Part shown: positions 42,061-50,376 of the stretch, in pieces
How the letters are laid out: each line of letters opens with the position of its first letter
Position numbering within the stretch: the stretch's first letter is position 1
Source of the DNA: Clostridia bacterium
GTDB taxonomy: Bacteria; Bacillota; DSM-521; Neomoorellales; SLTJ01
Direction of reading: 5' to 3'
Length of the DNA: 64,000 bases
Assembly (NCBI GenBank): GCA_024653205.1
Contig: JANLFO010000001.1
Location: 173,438-237,437, forward strand
Made by a program: the position numbers and the translations under genes
The notes under the pieces: generated by a model
Database searches by the model: none
Told to the model about the DNA's origin: nothing
What the model saw: the letters and a program-made list of their open reading frames with translations, nothing else

Positions 42061-42687
42061 GAGCAGTACTGTCTGGCCTACCACAGGGGCGTCCTCCTTC
42101 CTGAGGATTGCAGTCTTAGCGTTATTGAGGGCTGTGGGTACTCCAAGGTGGGTCCCGTCGTGGAGCGTTACTCCGCCTAGGCCGAGGTTCGCGCCCCCAA
42201 AAGGCGAACTGGTGGCCTTTCGCCCGCAGCGGGTGTACTACTGCATGGTGTTTCTGCTGGAACACGGGAGCCGGTGGACGGGGCAAGGCCAGGCCAGGCT
42301 GTAGATCGACCCAAACTGGGATAAAGCGCTATCACCCTTTGTGCTGGTAACCTTCATGAAGGACATACCTCAGCTCGGGATCCTGACCAGTTTTTGGCAC
42401 GATGTTTTCCAGAGAGGAAGGATTCTGGATGGCCGCAACGTAGTACTAAGCTAGGCATAGTAGACATTAACAAGTTTGAGCTGACGCTGGAGATGGTCAG
42501 GGAGGGGAATACCCCTATCGGGCTGAGTGGTGCGAAGAAGGGCAACCTGTCGGGAGAGAGAGTGATCTTATCTCTGAGCTACATCATCACCGACCGAAAG
42601 CCGCCGCAGCGGCCGCCGAACCCCGAAGAGGGGCTGCGACAGCGACTTGAGGAGGTGGTTGGGCTCTACGCCAATGCAGCGTTGTAG
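42061..42687 (+). pseudogene. Decayed unrecognised gene(s)
   Basis: Several coherent peptide stretches occur in different plus-strand frames, each interrupted: EQYCLAYHRGVLLPEDCSLS then a TAG, ELVAFRPQRVYYCMVFLLEH then a TAG, FVLVTFMKDIPQLGILTSFW to a TAG near 42455, and finally an open frame ending at 42687 (INKFELTLEMVREGNTPIGL and RVILSLSYIIT). These look like remnants of one or two genes with nonsense and frameshift changes. I recognise no family. The last stretch may still be translated as a small protein, but its apparent start at 42394 has no good ribosome binding site. Confidence 0.35.
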
Positions 42688-42794
42688 GAGCCCTAGCCCC
42701 GACCGGGTTGCAACTGGTGTCTCTTCCGGCTTCGGCTAATGGCTCCTGTTAAATGGCGGCAATATTTCCTAACTTGCGGAAGGGTGAGGCAATC

Positions 42795-43727
42795 ATGCGC
42801 GGCCAATACCCTACACCACCGTCTGCGGCGACGATAATGGCGCAGTGGGCGTCTCTGGCCGAACACACTTGGAGTTCAGCGATTGGTCAAACATCCTCCG
42901 CCAAGCTCCTCGGGAGGTGGGCCACACTGGGCAGGTGGCCCGGAAAAAGGGGCCTTGGTGCAACATGGGATGCCCTTCACCACCTGATACGTCCGGCCAC
43001 CAGCTATGCGGCCGCACAGGCTCGGCGACTGCAAGCGCTTGTCAGACGGTCGGAGGAGATGCTGCATCCCCTTGAGGAACCTTTGAAAATGGCCTTTCCC
43101 TTACACAGGTGGCTTGCCGAGGACAGGGAGGAAGCTTATTCCGACTGGTTGGTGTGGATCCTGGAACAACTGGGTTCGGCCCGTCACGTCGGCTATGTTC
43201 TATGGGGGGAGGAGATGCCGGGATTCTCACTTTCCGACCAGCGGTGCTCAGTTGAACGCGAGGTGTGGGTACCTGAGGGGCATCCCGGCCGCTCCGGCCG
43301 GCTTGACTGCGTCATTCGTATCGGAGAGGAGGCGATTATCCTCGTCGAGGTGAAGGTGGTCTGGGCCGAGTGGGCAGACTTGGGCAAGAACCGAGGGTAC
43401 AGACAGTGGTTGGACAGCCAGCCATTCCCTATCCGGAAAGCGTATCTGTTGGCGACCGGCGGAGACAGGCACCTCTATGAAGGAGATTTCGAACTCGTCA
43501 CCTGGGGTGCCATCTGCCGCCGTCTGCGCCGCCTGATACCTGAACTGGCTGCTGAAGGGCGGCCGACTCTCGCCGCGCTTACCGGTGGTTTCGTGGGAGC
43601 GGTAGAGCAGAACCTGCTTGGTCTCCCCTCCTTAGTCTGGCTTGAAAGAGGTGATGAAAGTCTCACGGCGCTGGTGCGAAGGAGTGAAGTAATGGCGGCC
43701 ACCAACTACTTCAGACAACTATTGTGA
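42795..43727 (+). CDS. Predicted PD-(D/E)XK nuclease family protein
   Basis: A 310-residue protein. The catalytic core is visible at about residues 180-205: SGRLDCVIRIGEEAIILVEV followed by KVVWAEW, with D and E-x-K correctly spaced for the restriction-endonuclease fold. Upstream, EDREEAYSDWLVWILEQLGS resembles the N-terminal helix of phage/defence PD-(D/E)XK proteins that carry a conserved D-W-L. ATG 42795 follows AAGGGTGAGG; the longer frame to 42753 is less likely. Sixteen bases separate it from the 43744 gene, which suggests a two-gene unit. Substrate unknown. Confidence 0.65.
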   Translation: MRGQYPTPPSAATIMAQWASLAEHTWSSAIGQTSSAKLLGRWATLGRWPGKRGLGATWDALHHLIRPATSYAAAQARRLQALVRRSEEMLHPLEEPLKMAFPLHRWLAEDREEAYSDWLVWILEQLGSARHVGYVLWGEEMPGFSLSDQRCSVEREVWVPEGHPGRSGRLDCVIRIGEEAIILVEVKVVWAEWADLGKNRGYRQWLDSQPFPIRKAYLLATGGDRHLYEGDFELVTWGAICRRLRRLIPELAAEGRPTLAALTGGFVGAVEQNLLGLPSLVWLERGDESLTALVRRSEVMAATNYFRQLL

Positions 43728-43743
43728 TGGGGGGGGTACGACA

Positions 43744-44358
43744 ATGACCGACGTTGACCCGAGGTTAGAGCTGCTTGCCGAAGGTTTGAAGAGCTACCCG
43801 GCAGCGAGGGAAGCGATGAGGGCCTTCGAGGAACTGGTTGAGGAGCTTGCCCGGCAGGTGATGGTTAGACACCTGGATGATCTGAGAGACGCGGCTGGGC
43901 AGCCCGGTCTTACCGATCAGGATATCAAGGCAGAAAAGGATCTTGTGCCGGCGCCGGCCCTCGGAGTTGGAGCGGCATACGGAGCCCCTGAAACATGGGG
44001 CATTAGATGGGGAATAAAGTGGATCCCACCGCAGCCCCCTAGGTCCGCCCAGTTGGGAGCCTTTATTGGCGTGCGTGTAAGCGCCGCATATAAACAGGAT
44101 AACGTACTCAGGAACCTCCTGTCCGTAGCTGCCGGTGAGATTGGCCAGGGGGTAAAGATAGAGAAAGCACCCGGTTGGCCGTATGAGGTGCATGTTTCTG
44201 CCCCTATGGCCTCCATGAGTTCAGATATTCCGCTCGAGAAAGTGGAGGAGACGATAGAGGGATCGATCGATATGGCCGTTTCAGCCTTCCTTAACATGGC
44301 CAAACGTGCCGGGGGCATTCCTGCCTTGTTAGCGGCTCCTGCGAAGTCAGAGACTTAG
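43744..44358 (+). CDS. Uncharacterised protein paired with the PD-(D/E)XK nuclease
   Basis: A 204-residue soluble protein, ATG 43744 with a GGGGGGG-type ribosome binding site nine bases upstream. The N-terminus is helical (LELLAEGLKSYPAAREAMRA); a central beta-rich segment (WGIRWGIKWIPPQPPRSAQL, AFIGVRVSAAYKQDN) precedes a C-terminal helical region. No transmembrane segment, no nucleotide-binding or metal motif. I do not recognise the family. Its spacing behind the nuclease suggests an immunity, specificity or sensor partner, which is inference from position only. Confidence 0.6.
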   Translation: MTDVDPRLELLAEGLKSYPAAREAMRAFEELVEELARQVMVRHLDDLRDAAGQPGLTDQDIKAEKDLVPAPALGVGAAYGAPETWGIRWGIKWIPPQPPRSAQLGAFIGVRVSAAYKQDNVLRNLLSVAAGEIGQGVKIEKAPGWPYEVHVSAPMASMSSDIPLEKVEETIEGSIDMAVSAFLNMAKRAGGIPALLAAPAKSET

Positions 44359-45618
44359 GTTTGCCGGCAGAGAAGGGGGGCTTCCACGTCCGATGCTCCT
44401 CAGGCTGTAGAGTGGCGGTAGTAGCAAGATTCGGCGCCGACGTCAATCTGGCTCAATGTTCCCGCCAATACAGGCGAACGAAATCAAAATGCACAGAAGG
44501 GCGCGGGCCGCAGCGACCCAGTTGCGTTAGGTCCCAGACCGCTACCTCGGTGAAGGGTGGGGAAGCTCAGGGCTAAGCCCCTAAGCCACAACGGTTTGAG
44601 GCCGACAATCCATCCAGGGAGAGCTCCCCTGTAGGTTGGAAATTGCTCCCTGAGCTCAGGAAGGGCTCTTGAGAGGGCTCAAGGCCTTGTGCTGCAAGGC
44701 TGTGAGGGAGAGCCCCCCTCCCGGAGGGCAGCTCTGAGGGGTATTTACCCGTCCAGGCCGCAGTTGAGGGTATGCATTCACAGAGACCACTGGATCTGGC
44801 AACCCAAGGATCCGGAGGAAAGGTGGAAGCGGCTCCTCGAGGCCCCGGAGTTCTACGTGCGGTGGCAGGAGCGGATCAAAGGCATAGTCGTCACGGTGGG
44901 GAAATGCGGCGGGCGGCCCGGGCTCGCCCGGCAACTGCGCAGGATCAGGGATCGGGCGCGGACGGCCAGGAGGACTGGCGGTTTGCAGCGAACTTCCGGC
45001 AGGGGGCGTAGAGGGCCGGCAGCAGGTATCGGTGGACCGCGGTCTCCTCGCGGTGCCTTCAGCACGGCCGGAGCAAGCGCGGGCGAGGATGCTGGTGCCC
45101 CTGAGGTCAGGGCCTCTGCGGAGGCCGGGCTCGGCCCCGGGAGGTGCAAGATGAGTTCCTTTGTGAAGGCGTGAGGAGAAGGTGCATAAGGAAGTCGCGG
45201 CCCGGCTGCCAAGAATGCGCCCGGGTCTAGCGCCACACAGCCCGGCGGATGAAGGACTCAGGAGCACCGGCCCAAAACGAGACGGCCCCATGGCCAGATG
45301 CGTAGCCAGGCGGGCCAATGGTGAGATGGCCCGTTATATAATCGTGTCCGGGCGGTTCAAAGAAACGGTAAAGGAAAAGGCGGCGGTCGTGCTACGGGTG
45401 GATGACCTCAAGGTCATGCATGGGCTACGGCATTGGCTCTTGGCCCGGGTACTGGCCTTATAACGGCGCCTCCAGCGGGCAGCCCTGGGTCAAACGCGTG
45501 CCAAGGCCGCTGACCCATTGCTCCCTAGAACTCGGGTAGGCAGTAATCAGTCCTCCTGATTGGGACCGGAATACGTGTCACCTACTAAAGGTTGACACAG
45601 CCGGTGACCACTCCAAAA
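44359..45618. other. Gene-poor decayed region
   Basis: About 1.26 kb without a convincing gene. The best stretch is a frame at 44770-44960 encoding HRDHWIWQPKDPEERWKRLL and YVRWQERIKGIVVTVGKCGG, which has coherent composition but then dissolves into Arg/Gly-rich noise; it may be the relic of a small gene. A second short stretch at 45340-45460 (RYIIVSGRFKETVKEKAAVV) is similar in quality. Neither shows a start with a ribosome binding site. Confidence 0.4.
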
Positions 45619-45647
45619 TTGTCCCATGCCCCAGAGAATGGTATACT
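45619..45647 (+). promoter_or_regulatory. Promoter of the second MntA/HepT module
   Basis: TTGTCC (45619-45624), 17-base spacer, TATACT (45642-45647), about 30 bases before the mntA ATG. A perfect TTGACA at 45592 is too far away (44 bases) to serve this -10 box. Confidence 0.6.
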
Positions 45648-45678
45648 CTTTGTGAAGAGTGTTCGAGGTGTGGCATTG

Positions 45679-45999
45679 ATGGACACCGCGGCTTATCAAG
45701 AACGGTTTAATCGGCTGCGCGCAAAGGTAGTGCCTGAGCTGAAGCCATATGCCAAGCGCGTTGCCGTGTTTGGCTCATTCGTACGAGATGATCTGACGCC
45801 CGACAGCGACATTGACCTTCTGGTGACGCTCAAACCGCCTGAAGAACGCCCGCGGTTGGGCCTGAGGTGGTTTAGCCTGGAGGAAAGGCTGAGCCAGATG
45901 GTGGGACGAAAGGTGGATCTGGTCAGCGAAAGCGCTCTGAGTCCCTTCATTCGTTCCCACGTTTATAGCGAAATGGTGATCCTCTATGAAGAGAGATGA
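45679..45999 (+). CDS. mntA: MntA-type nucleotidyltransferase antitoxin (second module)
   Basis: A 106-residue minimal nucleotidyltransferase. The signature VAVFGSFVRDDLTPDSDIDL (about residues 28-47) supplies GSx10DxD. It differs clearly from the first module's MntA (10941-11258), so the two are independent acquisitions, not a recent duplication. ATG 45679 is preceded by GAGG at ten bases; a TTG one codon earlier is possible. The gene overlaps hepT by 14 bases. By family, it would AMPylate and silence the HEPN toxin. Confidence 0.87.
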   Translation: MDTAAYQERFNRLRAKVVPELKPYAKRVAVFGSFVRDDLTPDSDIDLLVTLKPPEERPRLGLRWFSLEERLSQMVGRKVDLVSESALSPFIRSHVYSEMVILYEER

Positions 46000-46330
46000 T
46001 ACGGTATACCTGCAACATATTACAGAGGCCATCGAGCACATCCGGGAATACTTGGCCGGAGTAACAAAAGAGGAGTTTCTCCGAAAACCCGTGCTGCAGG
46101 ACGCTGTGGTGCGTCGGCTAGAAATAATTGGAGAGGCTGGCCGTAACATTTCCGAAAAGCTGCGGGCCCAGTGGCCGGAGATACCGTGGACGCAGATTAT
46201 TGCTCTGCGGAACCGTATTGTCCACGATTACTTCAATCTTGATCTCGATGTGGTCTGGGAAATTGTTCAGGAAGATCTGGCCCTTTTAGGGGAGCAGGTA
46301 CAAACGGTGATTAAGCAGTTAAAGAGTTAG
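45986..46330 (+). CDS. hepT: HepT-type HEPN ribonuclease toxin (second module)
   Basis: A 114-residue HEPN protein. The catalytic Rx4HxY is intact in LRNRIVHDYFNLD at about residues 76-88. VLQDAVVRRLEIIGEAGRNI is the conserved DUF86 helix that corresponds to the relic sequence at 10764. ATG 45986 lies in the end of mntA, giving coupled translation. Toxin function is inferred from family and context. Confidence 0.87.
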   Translation: MKRDDTVYLQHITEAIEHIREYLAGVTKEEFLRKPVLQDAVVRRLEIIGEAGRNISEKLRAQWPEIPWTQIIALRNRIVHDYFNLDLDVVWEIVQEDLALLGEQVQTVIKQLKS

Positions 46331-46458
46331 GCGGGATTATGGGGCCACCCACCCTCTGGTAGATAAGAAGTCGTTAACCCCAACGCTGCCGGGAGGGATA
46401 AAGGCTGGCCCACTGCCAGGTTGCTGTAGACGACGAGGTTCTGCAACAGTTGTTGCAC

Positions 46459-46997
46459 CTACTTGCTTAGGAGCTTCGCGGCAATGGTGATCAGGTTGTC
46501 CTCCCACCCTTTCTCCGCCAGTTTTCTTATTGTCTCCCTAATCTCTGAAGGGGAAATGAAAATCCAGCCCCTTTCCAGGAAGTAGTCCCTGATCTTGGGT
46601 TCATCGTAGAATAGACATTGCCGGCGGCCAGGGCGTAGTTTATGCGGGTTCCCACGCTGATCAGCCCCCTGTTGAGAAACTCTTTAGTGATATTCTCAGT
46701 GACTATGCGACGAAACGTGTCATCTGTAAACAGTCTATAACGCTTGGCCCAGGCGGGGTTTGCCCCAGTCACATCGGCGTAGCGAACGCCTAGCGAATCA
46801 ATATAGGACTTCGCTTCTACCAGCAACAACTCCCCGTCCCTGACTTTCAGGGCCACAATGTCTATTTCCGGCCTTGGCATGGAAGGGAGGCCGATGCGCT
46901 TCTTCTCCTCTTTTGAGATGTTGAGCTTAACCGACTTTCTGACCCAGTAGCCCTGTTCCTCCAGATGGCAAGCTACTATGTCCTCAAAGGCGTTCAT
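46459..46997 (-). pseudogene. PD-(D/E)XK nuclease-like protein, frameshifted
   Basis: Minus-strand gene starting at the ATG at 46997 (MNAFEDIVACHLEEQGYWVR) behind GGAGGGAGGAG. Residues about 45-75 (PRPEIDIVALKVRDGELLLV then EAKSYID) give the D and E-x-K of a restriction-like nuclease. Homology in this frame ends at ALAAGNVYS near 46615; the next frame continues as CLFYDEPKIRDYFLERGWIF, ISPSEIRETIRKLAEKGWED and NLITIAAKLLSK to a TAG at 46459. The two parts together have a length not divisible by three, so one base has been lost or gained. It is the only minus-strand gene of the island. Confidence 0.72.
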
Positions 46998-47402
46998 ACT
47001 CCTCCCTCCGCCTACGTGCTTTTCGGTATCCGGATGTGGATTGGGTTCTACTTTGATCAGGGAAACCCTGCTCACGGCCGTTCACCGGGAGTTTGCCACC
47101 TGCTTGCTTGTCACGGCTGCCTTGATCGGGGTGAAGGAGCGCCGTTATCGCGTTATGGCGGCTACGAGGACGTGGCTCCTAGAGCGCCCATGTCCAGATG
47201 ACCCAGGGACTCAGGTCGACGCAGGCCTGCTGGCGCAGGCAGAGTTCCGCCGCAGCTCGGCGAGGGATCGCCGTGGCGGCAAAGGCCACTTTTAAAGGGT
47301 TCTAACAAAGGCTGGTCAGACTGCCGACCGGTCGTTGAAGGAAGTGGGTTGGCGTATGTGGAAATAAATGTTTGTGAAACCATTCTTGTGGGGTGGTCTA
47401 TC
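46998..47402. other. Intergenic region, no gene recognised
   Basis: About 400 bases. A plus-strand frame across 47060-47220 (VHREFATCLLVTAALIGVKE) is locally coherent but has no start with a ribosome binding site and overlaps the minus-strand nuclease start; I regard it as chance or a relic. Confidence 0.35.
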
Positions 47403-47603
47403 ATGGGACTGACGGTGCCGCGCGAAGGAGACGACATCAGTTGCCACCTTCAGCAGCAGGGAATGGGAACGCTGGTGTGCCGGGCGGCCCGGCGCGAGGG
47501 TAGGGACTCTACCAACGAGGTCACGCCTACCGCATGCTTCAACTGTCCCGTAGGCAAGATCTTTAGGGAAGTAGGTTGTGATTCAGTGCTACCAAGAATC
47601 TGA
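47403..47603 (+). CDS. Small Cys-containing protein, unrecognised
   Basis: A 66-residue frame from ATG 47403 with GGGGTGG 11 bases upstream. It has six Cys/His-type residues that could bind metal: ISCHLQQQG, TLVCRAARREG, ACFNCPVGKIFREVGCDSVL. The C-terminal pattern CxxCxxGKIxREVGCD looks conserved rather than random, and I believe similar short proteins exist in other Firmicute islands, but I cannot name a family. It could equally be the C-terminal remnant of a longer gene. Confidence 0.4.
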   Translation: MGLTVPREGDDISCHLQQQGMGTLVCRAARREGRDSTNEVTPTACFNCPVGKIFREVGCDSVLPRI

Positions 47604-47757
47604 TCCTGGGTTGAGGAAGCAGCGGAGTGCGGTCAGGGGCGCGGCAACCGCGTGCCTCCTGTGGGAGGCACTCGCCAAGACGAGGCGCTTTCGATCTCAT
47701 CGAACAGGGGCCGTGGTTCTCTACCCTTATCCATACCGGTCGGAGGAGTGATTCCTG

Positions 47758-48267
47758 TTGGAGGAATCCATTCTTAACAAGCTCGATAGGCTATATCCGA
47801 GCGCAAGGGATGCAGTGAAACAGGCGATAGAAGATAAGATGGAGGAAATGATACGCAGAGGCGCGCTACACAGCGGCATCGCCATGAAGGCCTACGCCGA
47901 AACCGGGATGACAGCCCTTCAGGCGGAAATCATGGGTTTGCTCGAGAAAGTGGCTGCGCTGAAGCCGGGAATTGCGGATTGGCAACACGTGCGCAGTTCC
48001 ATTGAGCAGTTCGTGGATTCCGAAAGTAAGAGGCTGTACACGGACGCGTGCCGCCGGTGGGACCCTGGGAAATATCCCATGGAAGAAGTCAAGCGGATCC
48101 TTGATGACCTTCAAAGAAAGGCCCTAACCGAGGTGGATATGTTTGTCGAGAGCCGCATAAAGGAGATCAAGGAAGAGCGCTCCCGCAGGCTGAAGGCGAC
48201 TGTATGGGACATAGTAAAGGTTGTCGCGGGCGGTTTAATTGGGTATGTATTAGCGAGATTCACGTAA
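47758..48267 (+). CDS. Tail-anchored helical protein, unrecognised
   Basis: A 169-residue protein starting at TTG 47758 with GGAGGAGTG eight bases upstream. It is almost entirely helical and charged (SARDAVKQAIEDKMEEMIRR, MEEVKRILDDLQRKALTEVD, FVESRIKEIKEERSRRLKAT) and ends in one hydrophobic helix (VWDIVKVVAGGLIGYVLARF), so it is probably a C-terminally anchored membrane protein. No enzyme motif. It stands alone, with no partner in operon distance. Confidence 0.6.
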   Translation: MEESILNKLDRLYPSARDAVKQAIEDKMEEMIRRGALHSGIAMKAYAETGMTALQAEIMGLLEKVAALKPGIADWQHVRSSIEQFVDSESKRLYTDACRRWDPGKYPMEEVKRILDDLQRKALTEVDMFVESRIKEIKEERSRRLKATVWDIVKVVAGGLIGYVLARFT

Positions 48268-48359
48268 GGCAGGCGTCGGCAAACCCAGGCCCGGCCGAAG
48301 GGTTTAGTCTTCTCTAGGAGGAACCCCTCTGGCAAGACCAGGAGGAGGGGTGGCAGGCC

Positions 48360-48830
48360 ATGGCCAACAGGAGGTTATCCATGCGCAAGACCAAGGAAGT
48401 ACTGCGGCTTCACTTTGGACTGGGAATGAGCCGGCGCGATATTGCCAAAAGCCTGGGCATGTCGCACAGCACCGTGGGAGACGTCATCCGCCGGGCCAAG
48501 GCCATAGGGCTTAGCTGGCCCTTGCCGCAAGAGTTGTGCGAAGCGGAACTGGAACGGCAGATGTATACTCAACGCAACGCGCCCAGATTTGCCCGCCCAC
48601 CGATAGACATGCAGTGGATACACCGGGAACTGGCACGCAAAGGGGTCACCTTACAGCTTCTGTGGATGGAATATAAACAGGCACACCCGGACGGTTACCA
48701 GTACAGCCAGTGTTCGGCTGAAATCTGCAGTCGTTCAGTGAGGGTCATGCTGCTAGTACCGGTAGGCTGGGCAGGGTATAATGGAGGTGGCGTCCGACAC
48801 GACGAACCGTGCAAACTGCCGGCGAGGTGA
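48360..48830 (+). mobile_element. IS21-family transposase (IstA) 5' remnant
   Basis: The first 117 codons match IstA of IS21-type elements: MRKTKEVLRLHFGLGMSRRD, IAKSLGMSHSTVGDVIRRAK (helix-turn-helix) and LLWMEYKQAHPDGYQYSQ. In intact IstA this is followed by the FCRxYRxW segment and an integrase-type DDE catalytic domain; here the frame departs at about 48712 and runs out at 48830, so the catalytic domain, IstB and the element ends are missing. ATG 48360 follows GGAGGAGGGGTGG. It marks a deletion end near the right border of the island. Confidence 0.85.
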
Positions 48831-48835
48831 GCATC

Positions 48836-49096
48836 GTGGTCCGTGAACTGCGTCTGGAGACCGTGGTGGAGCGCGACGGTGAGATTTATCTCCATGACCT
48901 GCCCTTTAGGAAAGGGGAAAAAGTGCAAATGACGGTACGCCCCGTCAAGGCGGGCCAAGCGAAGCCACCGCTTACGGCGCGCCACCTTCTGGCCTCCGGT
49001 CTGGTGGGCATGTGGAAGGACCGGGAGGATATTGGCGATAGTGCAGCCTATGCCCGGCAACTGAGAGAGCAGGCCGAACGTCGCGGCAGGGATTAA
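48836..49096 (+). CDS. vapB: VapB-type antitoxin
   Basis: An 86-residue protein starting at GTG 48836 (GCGAGG eight bases upstream; GTG 48827 is an alternative). The N-terminal half is a short beta-rich DNA-binding-like domain (LETVVERDGEIYLHDLPFRK), and the C-terminal half a charged tail that would wrap around the toxin (HLLASGLVGMWKDREDIGDS). Its place one base before a PIN-domain gene identifies it as antitoxin; the sequence itself is weakly diagnostic. Confidence 0.75.
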   Translation: MVRELRLETVVERDGEIYLHDLPFRKGEKVQMTVRPVKAGQAKPPLTARHLLASGLVGMWKDREDIGDSAAYARQLREQAERRGRD

Positions 49097-49097
49097 T

Positions 49098-49484
49098 ATG
49101 ATTGTCGTGGACACCGATGTAATGGTTGACGTGCTACGGGGTTACCCGCCGGCAGTGGCCTGGCTGGAGAGCCTCGGCGATGCGGAGATTGTGCTGCCGG
49201 GTTCTGTAGCTATGGAACTCATACAGGGCTGCCGCAACAGCCACGAGCAGAGAAGGCTCGAGGAAAGAGTAGCGCCCTACGCGGTACTGTGGCCCGAGCC
49301 CGAAGGCTGCGACCAAGCCCTGGCGACCTTTGCGCGCCTACACCTTTCTAGCAATGTGGGAGTACTTGATGTATTGATCGCTCAGACCGCCATAGGTCTC
49401 CGCACGCCTTTATACACCTTCAACGCCAAGCACTACCGGGATATTGAGGGGCTAAAGACAGTGGAGCCCTATAGCCGTTCCTAG
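49098..49484 (+). CDS. vapC: VapC-type PIN-domain ribonuclease toxin
   Basis: A 128-residue PIN-domain protein. The acidic metal site is complete: D in MIVVDTDVMVDVLRG, E in PGSVAMELIQGCRN, and D in NVGVLDVLIAQTAIG, followed by LYTFNAKHYRDIEGL. VapC toxins cleave tRNA or rRNA. ATG 49098 directly follows the vapB stop. The pair closes the accessory island; core-like genes begin about 100 bases later. Confidence 0.9.
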   Translation: MIVVDTDVMVDVLRGYPPAVAWLESLGDAEIVLPGSVAMELIQGCRNSHEQRRLEERVAPYAVLWPEPEGCDQALATFARLHLSSNVGVLDVLIAQTAIGLRTPLYTFNAKHYRDIEGLKTVEPYSRS

Positions 49485-49587
49485 CCCTAAGGATGGCCGA
49501 CCCGGCCAGACGATGATCCTGCCGGCTCGCATTGCCGGAAACGGTTTCAGGCGGGACTGTTCGCATGCCGGAGAAAGGAGAGGCGTA

Positions 49588-50376
49588 ATGGCCGGAGTAT
49601 ACTACTTGGCGAAGCTTACCTATGAAGAAATCGACCGGCTGCCCCGAGACGAGACGGTAATCATGCTGCCCATGGGACCGCTCGAGGCCCACGGTCCTCA
49701 CCTCCCCTTAGGCGTAGACTTTGACGGAGCGGTGGTGCTTTGCGACCTGGCCGCGGAACTCATCGCCCAGAGGGGCATCAACGTGGCCATCGCCCCTGCC
49801 GTTCCCTACGCCCTGGCCGATGTGGCCATGCCCTTTGCCGGTACGGTCACGCTCGCGCGGGAAACGGTGACCTCACTGGTTCTGGATATCGCCAGGTCGT
49901 TCGCCCGCCATGGCTTCAAGAAGATGGTGGTCAACTGTCACCACCTGGAAGTGCCCAACCTGGCTGCCCTGCGCGCGGCCGCAGAGGCGGCGAGGGAATT
50001 CGGCATTTCCGTGCTGGTGTCAAGGGCGATCATCAGCTCGCTTCCCAAGATCGGTTCGCTCTTGAAGGGCGAGCACCCCGAACTGGACATTCACGCCGGT
50101 GAGACGGAAACGGCGTTTTACCTGTGGAAGTTCCCGGAAATGGTCAGGAGTAATTTCCGCGAGCTGCCGCCCGTCTGGATAGATATCCGCCGGAAGTTTC
50201 AAGAGGGGGCGAAAGACTTTAAAGCGGCCGGGGCCACGAGGGGTTATCTGGGTGACCCGGCGAAGGCGAGCGCCGAACTGGGAGCCAGGCTGTACCGGAT
50301 CCAGGCGGAGGCTCTGGCCGACGAGGTTGAAAAGTGGTTAGCGGCGTCGTTCCGTACGGGCGAGGGGGCCGTTTAG
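49588..50376 (+). CDS. Creatininase-family amidohydrolase
   Basis: A 262-residue enzyme of the creatininase/creatinine amidohydrolase fold, a metal-dependent family that includes enzymes of formamide/lactam hydrolysis and mycofactocin and riboflavin-like pathways. Metal ligands are seen in LPMGPLEAHGPHLPLGVDFD (E, H, D), NCHHLEVPNL and DIHAGETETAFYL (H, E). ATG 49588 has AAAGGAGAGG nine bases upstream. Its 3' end overlaps the convergent gene at 50338 by 39 bases. The physiological substrate is not indicated by neighbours. Confidence 0.87.
   Translation: MAGVYYLAKLTYEEIDRLPRDETVIMLPMGPLEAHGPHLPLGVDFDGAVVLCDLAAELIAQRGINVAIAPAVPYALADVAMPFAGTVTLARETVTSLVLDIARSFARHGFKKMVVNCHHLEVPNLAALRAAAEAAREFGISVLVSRAIISSLPKIGSLLKGEHPELDIHAGETETAFYLWKFPEMVRSNFRELPPVWIDIRRKFQEGAKDFKAAGATRGYLGDPAKASAELGARLYRIQAEALADEVEKWLAASFRTGEGAV

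Noticed and set aside
45592..45597. TTGACA as the -35 box of the second mntA
   Set aside because: It lies 44 bases before the TATACT; TTGTCC at 45619-45624 has the correct 17-base spacing.
12001..49587. Attachment-site direct repeat flanking the island
   Set aside because: I looked for a copy of the rnpB 3' end near the right border and found none; only a short GCAGGCCTGC-like match at 47221 that is not convincing.
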